This document shows positions 19,800 through 30,412 of a DNA stretch of 64,000 nucleotides, in pieces. Positions within the stretch are counted from its first letter, which is position 1, and every line of letters begins with the position of its first letter. This DNA comes from Crossaster papposus. Its lineage: Eukaryota > Echinodermata > Asteroidea > Velatida > Solasteridae. The notes beneath the pieces were generated by a model that saw nothing but the letters and a program-made list of their open reading frames with translations, was not told the origin of the DNA and searched no databases. The stretch lies in assembly GCA_037893245.1 (NCBI GenBank), contig JBAIAA010000744.1, forward strand, positions 181,963-245,962, given 5' to 3'. The translations under genes were made by a program, and so were the position numbers.

Positions 19800-22137
19800 C
19801 TAAATTCTGTACACTAAATTACACGCCGAGGCGATCGTAATGCAACTACCAAAGGGGTCTACGCCAGCATCACCCTTCCCTTTCGACGTGACTTTCTTGA
19901 ATAAGGTTCGAAACTGAAGGCAGCAACGACTCAAAATGTCGACGTCGCTTACGCAGTATTTCAGTAATTCGTCTTGCAACACGAAATGTTTCCCCTTTTG
20001 CGTCTCGTACCAAGTGTTAAATTCACCCCTCTTTTCGGAACTCATACCGTCCGGATCGTAATATTTCATATCCGGAATTGAGCCTTCGTACTCTTGGTTT
20101 TGTTTTGTGTTCCAGAAGTGAGGAAAAAATCCTTTGTGTAATTCCTTCTGACCAAATGCGTGAGTTAACTTACTCAGTGCCATGGGCAAAAAATTCATGG
20201 AATCGATAATTTTGCGTTTGTACTTTGGCAGCATGATGGCTTGTATCTTACACCCCGTATATATGATCTCGGGTATGATTGCATTATCGTACAGGTAACG
20301 GAGGAGGAAATACCCATCGTACGCTTTCAAATTGTGCGCCAGCGCGGTTGAATTTGACGTGTCTTTGGAACCGAATAACCAATCGCAGAACTCTTCCTTA
20401 CATTTGTCACCTTTGAATACCTTCTGATGAGACGCCGAACAATGCTTACACGATATGTACATCGGGTCGTTTTCCGACCTTTCGGCACAAAATTCACAGA
20501 CTACGCGAGCGACGCATAAGTTTGGTTCGTGAACACCGTTATCCTGAGTGCATTCAAAGTCAAAGAAAAACGTATTTAGCGACGTCTTGCTTTTTCCGTC
20601 CTTTCTTATTCCCATCATTATCGTCAGCATCATTATCGTCATTATCGTCATCATCATCATCATAGGCCTCCCCGTCACCCCAAAAACTAGTATCGTCTTC
20701 ATCGTCATTCCCGCCGTTGTCATTGATTCGACCCCCTGTATCGATTTGCCTCGTGCAACCTTTTCTCGTATTTTCAACGGGCTTAATGAAACATTCGTGG
20801 TCGATCGACCCCATTTCTTTGCAAACGGTGCAAAACCTACGAGTACAATCGTGTTCTCCGTATTTACCCTTCATCTCGGTGTTCACGAAACAATCGCAGC
20901 GTTTACACCTATAATACATTTGGCATACTGTCTTTTCCTTGATCCGCTTACTTGTGTGATTATCAAAACATCTCCTATCCTTAAAATTACGGTTGCATTC
21001 TGAACAATGCACCCACGTACTTATTTCGCCCGACTTGCAGCTGGAGGAAAAACACAATTTACAATCGCCCACGCATCTCGTGTGTTTCTCTCCCGAATTA
21101 TAGCCCACTTGACACGTGTCGCAAAAGTAACTCCTATTCATAAATGCCTTCATCGATGTAATCAGATCGTAGTGATTATCGTGAAAGTACAGATAAATCG
21201 TGTGCCGTCGGACTGGCCCCTTGAAAATAGCTGCGTTAAAATGATCGGCCAATAAAACCACGATACGATAATCGGGTAGGACATCCTGAAACTTTTGTAT
21301 TTCTTCGAGACCGCACTGACCTTCTTTCACACCCGCTTTTGCGTGCAAATCCCTGGCAAGGTATTCTTGGTCTTTGCGACTTTGCTTGATATTTCTTAAT
21401 TGTGGATGGTTTTCTTGAATAGCTATCCCGGTGACTATTGCCCTGGCGCAGCACAATTCCGTCTTAGTATCCTTGATCTGAATGACGGACCTATTGCCCC
21501 GTAACATGTCGTGAATTGTTACCACGCCGTGGGTCTTGTTAGTCTTTCCCCCCTGCGGCAACCGCATATGTACGAAATGAATGTCTACCCTGTCGTCTAA
21601 TCGAAGGTGTTGATACGACTGCAATACTTGCTCGATACGAGCCAGAAATCTCTCTACCGTTAATTCATCTACCCGTAAAAAAGGCAAGGCGATTGGATAA
21701 TTTAAATAACTGGATTGAAACACCAACCTTACTCTGTCTCCATCGGGGAGACCATCTGTTAACCTTTCTAAAATGCTCTCAAAAATGGAACCCAGGCGTG
21801 GTAAAAACTCCCGTAACGACAAGTCGTTTAGGTCCCTAAACTGAACTCTATAATCATACGTAGTGGCTTGATATTTCTTTACAAATTTCTCATTGACATC
21901 TACAATATCGTAATAATCTTGCGGTCTGTCCACCCGAATCCTCTTCCTCGGCGGTTGATTCTCCTCGTCCTCCTCGTCACCGCCCACCGCCCCGTCCTTT
22001 TGAACATCTTCCTCAAATTCTGCCCACGGATCATCATCAAAGTCGCCGTCGATACCGCGTCCGTGTTGATACGGAACCGAGTTCTTCGTCGCCGTCGTTA
22101 CCATGTCCGTGTCGATAAGACGCGTCTCCTTCTTCAT
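19800..22137 (-). pseudogene. Polinton DNA polymerase B, N-terminal and exonuclease region (fossil)
   Basis: The N-terminal portion is acidic, followed by a large domain and a Cys-rich zinc-ribbon series (CDTC...CVGDC..C, then CSEC, CKRCDC, CTVC) and an Asp/Asn-rich low-complexity run. The exonuclease follows with all three motifs: FFFDFECTQD (Exo I), HNLKAYDGYFLLRYL (Exo II) and YCVSDVDILSRCC (Exo III). The polymerase half continues on the far side of the inserted TIR element. The Cys-rich block before the exonuclease is usual in animal Polinton polymerases. Frame continuity is lost in at least one place. Confidence 0.8.
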
Positions 22138-22270
22138 CTTGGTTCAAAGTCAACTCGTACAGCCTATGAAGAGCGTACGCCCTCTCATCGTCACTGAGTT
22201 CAACCGTGTCGAGAATGAGACCGAGTTCTTCGTAAGTTTCACAATGTTCTATTTCTTGGTAGATATCCAT
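22037..22270 (-). pseudogene. Short acidic ORF upstream of the Polinton polymerase
   Basis: 77 residues starting MDIYQEIEHCETYEELGLIL, rich in Glu and Leu and probably helical. It overlaps the start of the polymerase frame. It is either a separate small Polinton protein or the 5' end of the polymerase gene. No family recognised. Confidence 0.35.
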
Positions 22271-22290
22271 ATCTATTGATGATAAGCTTG

Positions 22291-23561
22291 CTCGGTGGTA
22301 CGTAATGATACGAGTTCGTAAAAATGATTTCTATAGACTCCGTTAACCTTTATAACGTAGGAATATAGATTGCGAAACGCCGAGGTTAAAAATAGAAAGT
22401 GACGACATACCTGAAAATAGATCGCGATGTCATCTCTAAAAATAGAGCAAGACTGATTAAAAAGAACTACCAACGCGTCGCCAGTTCCAACCCCCGTTAA
22501 CTAAAGATTATAGGCCTCTTCGGGCATTATCGATCGCTTCCTAACCGCACTACCTCGCACGCGCGGCGCCGCCAATTGCAGCCTATTGTCCGAGCGCTAT
22601 ACAATTCATCGATCGCTTCCCGACCTCACGAACTGGTCATTTTAACTACATGCATACACTCCCCGGCACCAATTGTTCGAGGGATTATCGCGCGTCAAAC
22701 ACCCGCTGATGGAACCGTCAATCATCCACGCGTTACCTCGTACCATGCCTATACTGGCACCAAGGACGCCCCATTGTCCAAGGATTTCGTACCGGCCACT
22801 ATACACGAAACAACCATCACTCGCAAACCATTCGTAACAAGGTCAAAGTGGGCCATAAATTTCATATTTTCCCCATACACTAGGTCAAACTGTTCTTAAT
22901 ATTTTAACCCTATATTCATTTCCATACATTAGGGCAACTTGGGCTATATATTTTTAACCCTATAATACCCTACTACTACATATTCATTACTTCATTATAC
23001 ATATTTATTAATTTATGCATAATTACATATTTATATCATAACTATATATTCATTTGACCTTTATCATATTTCATACCAAAGGTCAAAGTGTGCCATATAG
23101 GCCCCCTACACTGCTGGCATTGGCCTGGCACCTGCCACCCCCCCCCCCCCCCCCCTCCCAAATTTTTTTTTTGATTTTTTTGTTATAATTGAAATATTTA
23201 AATTGTGCCCAAAACAAAACCTTTTCCAGAGGTCTGCAGACGCGGTTAAGAAAAGGGGAAAAGACAGATTTTGGTTGAGTGAATAAATGGCATATATATA
23301 CAAGTTTACATTTATTCCTGGATACGTCTATTATCCCCGTAGTGAAAGCAGGCGCAAAATAATATTGCTTCAGCCGTTTATTAATATTAGCGATGTTTCC
23401 ATCATATCCATAGGCCGGTAACTCAACGGAATGCAACGAAGCATCACGAATGGCATAGAGTCGCTAGTCAAAGCCAGCCGAAGCCTCCCGAAGCCTCGGT
23501 GTTTAAAAACTTTAAGGCTTGTCGCGGAGCCTCATGAAGACGAAGCCTCATAAATTGAAGC
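22291..23561. other. Non-coding flank right of the Polinton
   Basis: No gene seen. 22291-22800 has normal composition and might be Polinton terminal sequence. From about 22840 to 23100 two words, ggtcaaagtg(t/g)gccata and ttaaccctata, recur in an AT-rich setting. A C run lies at 23138-23155 followed by a T run. At 23470-23560 a short aagcctc(c/g)-type repeat leads into the TIR element at 23562. Confidence 0.4.
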
Positions 23562-24332
23562 CGGTGTGGCGGTCTCACTTCTCCGGCGTGCTAGCTTCTC
23601 CGAAAGGGAAACAACGCTTCAACACGCATGCGCAAAATTGCGCAGTGGTTTACATTTTTGCCGACTTTATTCTGTGTGCTGAGTTCTTTGGTGATGTACT
23701 GGTGAACGTAAGATTGTAGGATGTGTCTATGTTACAGGGTACCAGTAGAATCCAGGGCGCGTGCGACAAAATTGTACATGTACTACATTGTACTGCTATT
23801 TGCTTCGACACGGCGGCGTCGGCAGACACATGACGGCCAGACTCGCTTCTGACAAGAAAAAGAGCGATCGTATTATCTTCTATCTATCTGATGACTGTTG
23901 CATTTATTTATAATACATGTAATATTAATAACGAATATTTGTAATGCGGTAGTATCCACAGATGTATACATAGTCCGACTCGTGTGAGTGCTCAGACTCA
24001 GAGATATAATTAAAGCTTCTCCTCAGTTCAGTCAACCATCCCCTGATGAAAACAACTTGCTACAATCTTCAAATTAAATTATTTTAATTGTTGCCCAATT
24101 TGGTTGTCTTTTCCCTATATAGTGAGTGATCAGTTAACGAAAATTGGTCCTGAAATCAGCCACACTTTGTCAAATGCGATGAAAAATATGGTGATAGCGC
24201 CCTCTGTTAGTAGCCCGGCATCAGGAGAAGTAAGCACAGCGGATAAATGAGTATGTGATTGTAACGTGCTGACTTATCCGCTCAATCCGCCCGGAGAAGC
24301 TAGCACGCCGGAGAAGTGAGACCGCCACAGCG
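23562..24332. mobile_element. 0.77-kb TIR element, copy 1
   Basis: Inverted ends start CGGTGTGGCGG and extend through ctcacttctccggcgtgcta for about 37 bases; the right end reads ccgccacagcg. The interior is non-coding and contains gcgccctctgttagtagcc and gatgaaaacaacttgctaca. Copies 2 and 3 lie at 32665-33440 and 33840-34618. The target duplication cannot be fixed, because the flanks are themselves CG-rich. Confidence 0.8.
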
Positions 24333-24558
24333 GCTTTTGAATCACAGGTGACAGATTCCTGTTATAGGAATATTGCGACATGTATTTCGGGACTAATCGA
24401 TATATTTTGCGCGCCATACACAGCGCCCTCTTTCGGATTGCGTATACATGAAATCGTCTTCCTTTTGTCGCGTTCGACCAACCAGGTACAACGATGATTG
24501 TTAGTTATTTACGAAGGAAGTGTTTGATTAGATAAGAATTGACAAGCATAAAGGAATC

Positions 24559-25447
24559 ATGGCACTCAGGTAAGTAATTAATACCACACACATTTTTTAA
24601 TTAAAGAGCTAGCTAGATTTAGTATATTTCATTTCAAGTATTGGCTTATATTATTGTTTAGGCTTGGATTTTTATAACATTTACAGCTGCCAAAATTGCC
24701 CTTGTTTCGTGGAAACGATAAGGAGGGAAGGATGGTGGAGGATGGCTTATATCCGTACGATTATTCATTTCTAAGCACAAGACTTTGAATACTGTGGGCG
24801 TTTGATAGTACATGTAGCTCAGTGGTCAGTACATTGCGTGCTTAGGGAAATCCCCTTTTCTCATTTTGAGAAGCCCGCGGTTACCAAAAAAGGCTCCGAC
24901 TCTTTGGGCCGTTCAGGGGGACTACTCCCGACCATACAGGCGACACCCATGCGACCACGTGTCGACAGCCTGGTCGCCTGTACTAGTCGCCTAAAAAATA
25001 GCCAAAGTGGGACAGACCCACTATGACATTTCGTTTAATGTTCCCTCTATTCTTATTTTAAGGCTGATGTTTACGCGCATTTAAAAAAACACATTTGCAA
25101 AATATGGTAATTTAAATAAACGTAGATAATATTCATAAACACAGATAAAGGAAGTGTAGGACGTCATCACAACATGATAAAAATTGTATTGTCATGATTA
25201 TTTGCTCATGAAAGCTATCATTTGCTTCATTGCGCATAACTGTGTACAAAGCTTAAAATACAAAAATATCAATGAGGGAAAGCCATGTTTGCTATTCATA
25301 AAACGGACATAAATCTATTTTTGAAAATATATTTTTCTTTCTTTTCATTTGCACAGGGTAGGACTACATCAAGTCGTGTTGCACATACTGATTTGTCTAC
25401 TTATCTTTTGCCAAAGAAGTGAGCAAATGCCCAACAAACCCTTCTGA
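24559..25447 (+). other. Possible two-exon short ORF upstream of the integrase
   Basis: An 11-base exon (ATGGCACTCAG, 24559-24569, donor gtaagt) joins in phase to a segment after the acceptor gcacag (25357). The join reads MALRVGLHQVVLHILICLLI and ends at TGA (25445-25447), which is directly followed by a donor-like gtgagt. The hydrophobic stretch resembles a signal peptide. This may be a 5' leader of the integrase transcript or a chance arrangement. The rest of 24333-25918 shows no gene. Confidence 0.22.
24805..24890 (+). repeat. Possible tRNA-derived SINE head
   Basis: The segment gtagctcagtggtcagtaca (24813 on) resembles a Pol III box A (TAGCTCAGTGGT). A weak box B-like stretch (cgcggttacc) follows about 55-60 bases later. 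No full cloverleaf forms and no poly-A or oligo-T tail was seen. It could be a decayed tRNA gene or a SINE fragment. Confidence 0.3.
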
Positions 25448-25963
25448 GTGAGTAGGCCTATTGTGTAGTTTGCCTATTTTGATATTTGAGCTTTAGCAAA
25501 AATTATTGTTTTGGTGTAATTTAAAGATTGTGGTTTGCTCTTCATCGCCGATTTTTAAACACACAAACTACTCAAGAAAATGGTGTTAAGATTTGCAATC
25601 CAGTCAACCTAGACTTGTCCTTGTTCATTTGTTACTGGATTGGATTGTTCCTTATTAGCCCCTTTAAAGTATGGTGGGCACAATAGGAATATTTGAACTG
25701 GATAAATAAGAGCACGCTTATTGTGTTCAACATACTTCTAAAAGGCTAATTACTAATTTACATTATGAATAACACTATGAGTCCATAGGAACGGGTACTT
25801 CTAATAAACATTTCGATAACATTAATGTACGTCGGTACTCATAAATGACGCCATTAATGTTACATAAAGTATTTTTGTTTGTCTTAATCAATCAGGACAA
25901 CAACATGTAAATGCTACAGTGTTTAACCAAAAGTTGTTTTGTTTATGGTTTGTTTCCTATATA

Positions 25964-27394
25964 GGTATCCTCAGTGGCATTCGCCTCCCTGGACGACTAG
26001 ATGATTTAAACGTGAAGGCGGCGTACAGGCACATACGGAGATGGCGGCTGTTGTACAACGTGAAGGTGCGCAAACAAGAAGTAAACGGACTTTGGCAAGA
26101 CAGAATTTTCCTTAACGATACAATGCTGCTCATTGAGGAAGAGGTTGGGGAAATGGTTCAAAAAGAGTACACACAAAGTAAAGGGTCTAGCGTTATCAAA
26201 CTAAACAAAAAAATGGGGGAACGGTTCCAGGGCGTAAGTAGAGAAAAGACTGGAAATTGTGTTAAGGCATTGCCACTCCACCGTCAATTAGGACCCGTAT
26301 TTCCCAATAAAGCTCCATTGAAGCCTGTATTGGCTACCGATGTACACAAGAGACATCAGATCGACTTGGTAGACATGAGAAAATGTCAAGACAACAGTGG
26401 AAAACGAACATACAGATACATTCTCAGTGTCCTGGACGTATTCAGTAGATACCTCTGGCTTTACCCACTAGAGTCCAAACGTAGCAAACCTATTGCCAAC
26501 GTATTATCAAATCTCTATCTACCTGAGGGACATCCTAGGGTGTTACAGAGCGACAATGGCAAAGAGTTTATGGGTCACGTCCATTCATTTTGGAAAAAAT
26601 GGAAAATAAGACAAATTAGAGGACGACCATATCACCCACAAAGTCAAGGAAAAATCGAATTGTCGCATCGCACGTGGAAAAGAAAAGTTATGTTTGATGT
26701 AGTCAAATCAAAGAAAACTAACTGGGCACGGCAAGTAAACAGATATGCATTCCTACGCAACATTGAGTTTCACGAGGCCATTCAAGCAACGCCGTTTGGA
26801 GTTTATCATGGCCGGAAGGCAAATAGTAACATGCCATCATTAGTTAATTACAGCTGCAGCAGCAACAACCCAAAACAAGATGAAGTTCGACGTATTCGAG
26901 ATAATGCGAAGTATTTCTCTAGGAAAAGCTCTAAAGGAATGGTCAAACGATCTATGGCAAAACGTCCGCCCAGTCTTTATTTGCCTGGCGACAAGGTTTG
27001 GATTAGAAAGAGCAAACGAGGTAAGGTGTCAAATAAAATGATTCACCAGGGAGAAATTGTCAAGACTAATTATAAACTACATACGTACAAGGTCAGAGTC
27101 ACGGAGAACGGTCAGAAATGGGAAAAGGGGGTTCGGGTCGCTGATTTAGCCGCCATAACTCAATCTATAGAAAATGATAGGCAGAAATTACAGAAACTTA
27201 TCATGAAGAAAGTAATCGAAATGTGTCAGTGTAGTGATGATGCTTGTGATCGTTTTGCCGTTCCTTTGTGTTCAAACAAAATGTCAGAAATGTGTTGCAG
27301 AAAGTCTCGTTTGAACTGTCGAATAAGAAAACACAAGTCGCATGGCCTCAGAGCTCAGGAATTTGTTAGACATGGCGATGGAGTCTTTTTTTGA
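25964..27394 (+). mobile_element. DDE integrase of a Ginger-like element (KRBA2-like)
   Basis: An open frame runs from 25919, but a strong acceptor (cctatatag, ends 25963) suggests the coding exon starts at 25964. Counting from the Met at 25919, an N-terminal region with GERFQGVSRE precedes the catalytic core: D149 (HQIDLVDM), D212 (VLQSDNGKEF) and E247 (HPQSQGKIELSHRTWK), a DD(34)E spacing as in retroviral-type integrases. The TPFGVYHGRKAN segment and a GDKVWIRKSKRG C-terminal (GPY/F-like) part follow. This layout fits Ginger DNA transposons and their host-derived KRBA2/GIN1 relatives better than Polinton or LTR integrases. The frame looks whole. The OTU frame overlaps its end by 53 bases. 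Confidence 0.68.
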
Positions 27395-28001
27395 AAGTGC
27401 TCACGATGATTTAATAACAAACGCCCTAGAAAATGGTTTAATTCCAGAAGGAGAAATACCTCGGGATGGGAACTGCATGTTTCACTCACTTGCACAAAGT
27501 CTGAACCTTCGCTTTGAACATTTACAACTTAACGATCACAGCACTGTGAGGTCTGATGTTGTGTCTTGGTTGAGACAAAATCCGGTCCACATGGGAACTC
27601 CTCTTGCAGAATTCGTACCCGGTTTAACTTTTGATTATTTGACAAGGCTGTCTGGCAATGAGTGGGGAGATCATATTGCTTTGCAGGCAGCTGCTAATGC
27701 GTACCAAGTGAGAATAGGTGTGGTATCCAGTCAACACCGAGGACTGACATTTATTGAGCCATACGATGCCAATTATGTTGAAACTGTCTATCTTGGTCAC
27801 GAGTTTGAGTTCCATTTTATCAGGCTTGAACCATTGGCGGGTACCGGAGGAAATGACGAAATTGTTCAAGAACATTCCGAACTTGAACAGTTTTCTGATG
27901 ATTCACCAAATATCTCAATGTATGCCGACCCTCCAAGCAACCGCTCTACACCCACCAAAAGCGAACCTAAACAAACATTACTTTGTCATCTTCCTAATTA
28001 A
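27342..28001 (+). CDS. OTU-family cysteine protease overlapping the integrase end
   Basis: 219 residues in the +1 frame relative to the integrase, starting ATG at 27342. The OTU catalytic elements are all present: D42 and C45 in PRDGNCMFHSLAQSL, the WGDHIALQAAANAY helix (108 on), and H158 in FEFHFIRL. OTU enzymes cleave ubiquitin chains. An OTU domain coupled to an integrase has been reported for some Ginger-type elements (from memory). The 53-base overlap suggests either reinitiation, a frameshift, or splicing that joins it to the integrase. The tail after residue 165 is polar and probably disordered. Confidence 0.7.
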   Translation: MASELRNLLDMAMESFFESAHDDLITNALENGLIPEGEIPRDGNCMFHSLAQSLNLRFEHLQLNDHSTVRSDVVSWLRQNPVHMGTPLAEFVPGLTFDYLTRLSGNEWGDHIALQAAANAYQVRIGVVSSQHRGLTFIEPYDANYVETVYLGHEFEFHFIRLEPLAGTGGNDEIVQEHSELEQFSDDSPNISMYADPPSNRSTPTKSEPKQTLLCHLPN

Positions 28002-29318
28002 GTGTTGGCACGTATTCTTCGGCACTTTGTATCGATGTCTGCAGCCCATATTGGCCTCTTGAGGTGTCTTTTCCCGTTAATAGGCCGCAGGATGATCTCA
28101 CAAATTCGTTGTTTTTGTGACCCCCCTCAAGAAGCTATTACATTTTGGGCTTAAAATTCGTGTAAATTCCGTCTTTCATCACCCTAAAACTCGCCAAGCC
28201 TAAAACATTCGCATTATCAAGTAATAGTACATTTGAGTTGGAAAAATACTCAAGAAATAAAGCCATGATTTTCACGAACCATATAAAGATAAATCGATGA
28301 CTTTTACTGCTAACCAATCACAACGAGTTTCTCATGCAACATTGACCAATGTCACGACTTGTTACAGCGGAGTCGGTGCGATCACGTTGTGCAAGATGGC
28401 GTCTTCATCGGACGCGAATTTAGCTGAAGATGAAGGCGACGAAAGTCCTTTGTATTGCTGTATGCACACAACTTATGCCAAATCTAAAGTAATACAATTT
28501 AGCGTGAAGAGCTAGGCTAAATTCAGAGAGTGTTGTACGCGATGACAAGCTTTAAATTGCCCCAAACTGCCACTACGTTGTCGTTCAACGGTTCATTGAT
28601 ATAGACCAAGCACGCGAGCATCGGCAAACCGGGTAAGCATTTAGGCCAAGCCGTGCCTCTTGGAAGTGAAGACGCCAGCCATCCCATTGCTCTTTCAAGT
28701 GCTTTCCAGGACCGTGGACGTACCCAAAGAAGGTATGATTTTGTATATTGTGGCTAGGACAGCCATGGAGGAATGGGACAATATGGCAAATATTCGGTTA
28801 ATTTATTGTTAATGTTATGTTACAGGCCATCATTCATTGTTGTAATAAGGTTCAATTTCAAGTCAGTGGCCATTTTTTTAATTTGTATTTATTCTATGCA
28901 AAGCGGGGACTGATGCTGGGTACTTAACCCCTGTGTACAGCAAAGTGTCCCTTACTAAATAGTGTATTTTGTCTATGGGGAAAGAACTCCGTATTTGGCC
29001 ACCGCATTTTATTTCATAAATTCAAACTCCCCAAAAGGCTACAGAAATAAATGTCACCACTTTTTAAAGCCTTTTTTAGGAATTTATTATTTATTGTTTA
29101 TAAAATGTGGTGGTGGCCAAGTATGAAACTAATTCCAGTTCTTGGTGTTTTACTGTTGGGCCAAGTTTGTACTAAGTAACAGTTTTAAATTATTATTCTG
29201 TAGGAGACACAGCGACAATCCGAGGGATCATCTCTACCACTTCTGCAAGTCAAACGGGCTGAAGACAGACAAAAAATGGCAGACCAGAGAGAAATAGAAC
29301 AAGTAGTGAAATCCCTTA

Positions 29319-30412
29319 TCATCATCATCATACTATAATTCGAGCAACGTTTGTCTGTCTGTTTGTTTCGCTACTCCTCCCAAGTCCTTGGTCCGATCTC
29401 GCCCAAACTTACGGGTACGGGTACGTCACCCCATCCCCAACTTCCCTTCTTCCGGTCATATGTCAAGGTCACTGGGGTCAAAGGTCAAATGTTCGTTTTT
29501 CGCTACTCCTCCCAAGTCCTTGGTCCGATCTCGCCCAAACTTACGGGTACGGGTACGTCACCCCATCCCCAACTTCCCTTCTTCCGGTCATATGTCAAGG
29601 TCACTGGGGTCAAAGGTCAAATGTTCGTTTTTCGCTACTCCTCCCAAGTCCTTGGTCCGATCTCGCCCAAACTTACGGGTACGGGTACGTCACCCCATCC
29701 CCAACTTCCCTTCTTCCGGTCATATGTCAAGGTCACTGGGGTCAAAGGTCAAATGTTCGTTTTTCGCTACTCCTCCCAAGTCCTTGGTCCGATCTCGCCC
29801 AAACTTACGGGTACGGGTACGTCACCCCATCCCCAACTTCCCTTCTTCCGGTCATATGTCAAGGTCACTGGGGTCAAAGGTCAAATGTTCGTTTTTCGCT
29901 ACTCCTCCCAAGTCCTTGGTCCGATCTCGCCCAAACTTACGGGTACGGGTACGTCACCCCATCCCCAACTTCCCTTCTTCCGGTCATATGTCAAGGTCAC
30001 TGGGGTCAAAGGTCAAATGTTCGTTTTTCGCTACTCCTCCCAAGTCCTTGGTCCGATCTCGCCCAAACTTACGGGTACGGGTACGTCACCCCATCCCCAA
30101 CTTCCCTTCTTCCGGTCATATGTCAGGGTCACTGGGGTCAAAGGTCAAATGTTCGTTTTTCGCTACTCCTCCCAAGTCCTTGGTCCGATCTCGCCCAAAC
30201 TTACGGGTACGGGTACGTCACCCCATCCCCAACTTCCCTTCTTCCGGTCATATGTCAAGGTCACTGGGGTCAAAGGTCAAATGTTCGTTTTTCGCTACTC
30301 CTCCCAAGTCCTTGGTCCGATCTCGCCCAAACTTACGGGTACGGGTACGTCACCCCATCCCCAACTTCCCTTTTTCCGGTCATATATTACACCCACGGGT
30401 ACTTTTGACTAG
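29319..30412 (+). mobile_element. Helitron-like non-autonomous element with eight 132-bp repeats
   Basis: It begins TCATCATCATCATACTATAA and ends TTTTGACTAG, inserted exactly between A and T with no target duplication. The 5' TC, the 3' CTAG and the A^T target are the Helitron hallmarks. A small stem (ACCC-AC-GGGT, 30391-30400) precedes the CTAG by about 8 bases. The empty site is preserved in copy 1 of the host element (between 18433 and 18434, minus strand CCCTTA^TATAAATAAA), which fixes both edges. The core is a minisatellite. Tandem-core Helitron relatives (DINE/HINE and the bivalve 'pearl' elements) have the same architecture. Confidence 0.78.
29367..30390 (+). repeat. 132-bp minisatellite, eight nearly identical units
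   Basis: Unit starts TTCGCTACTCCTCCCAAGTC; starts are spaced exactly 132 bases (29367, 29499, ...). Only two or three single-base changes are visible across eight units. Because 132 is a multiple of three, two plus-strand frames stay open for over 350 codons and repeat every 44 residues. They are not regarded as genes. The last unit is cut short by the 3' end of the Helitron-like element. Confidence 0.95.

Larger units (their letters stand above)
13160..22290 (-). mobile_element. Polinton/Maverick fossil, interrupted by a 3.3-kb TIR element
   Basis: On the minus strand the order is: short ORF (22270), polymerase B N-terminal region and exonuclease (22137-19800), foreign insertion (19665-16321), polymerase B palm region (16350-14967), a small membrane-type ORF (14634-14419), the packaging ATPase (14338-13664), and a small basic ORF that also appears in the opposite direction (about 13330-13667). 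This combination defines a Polinton. Capsid, protease and integrase genes are not visible here and terminal repeats could not be placed. The copy is broken, with several breaks in the polymerase as well as the insertion, and its left end is rearranged. It is old enough to have decayed, while the insertion in it looks recent. Confidence 0.85.

Noticed and set aside
24805-24890. Functional tRNA gene
   Set aside because: Box A is recognisable, but no acceptor stem pairing, anticodon arm or proper box B could be formed.
25964-28001. Integrase/OTU pair as part of the neighbouring Polinton
   Set aside because: The integrase is of the Ginger/KRBA2 type with a GPY/F-like C-terminus and TPFGVYHGR segment, no chromodomain is seen, and OTU proteases are not part of the usual Polinton set. 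Proximity alone is not enough.
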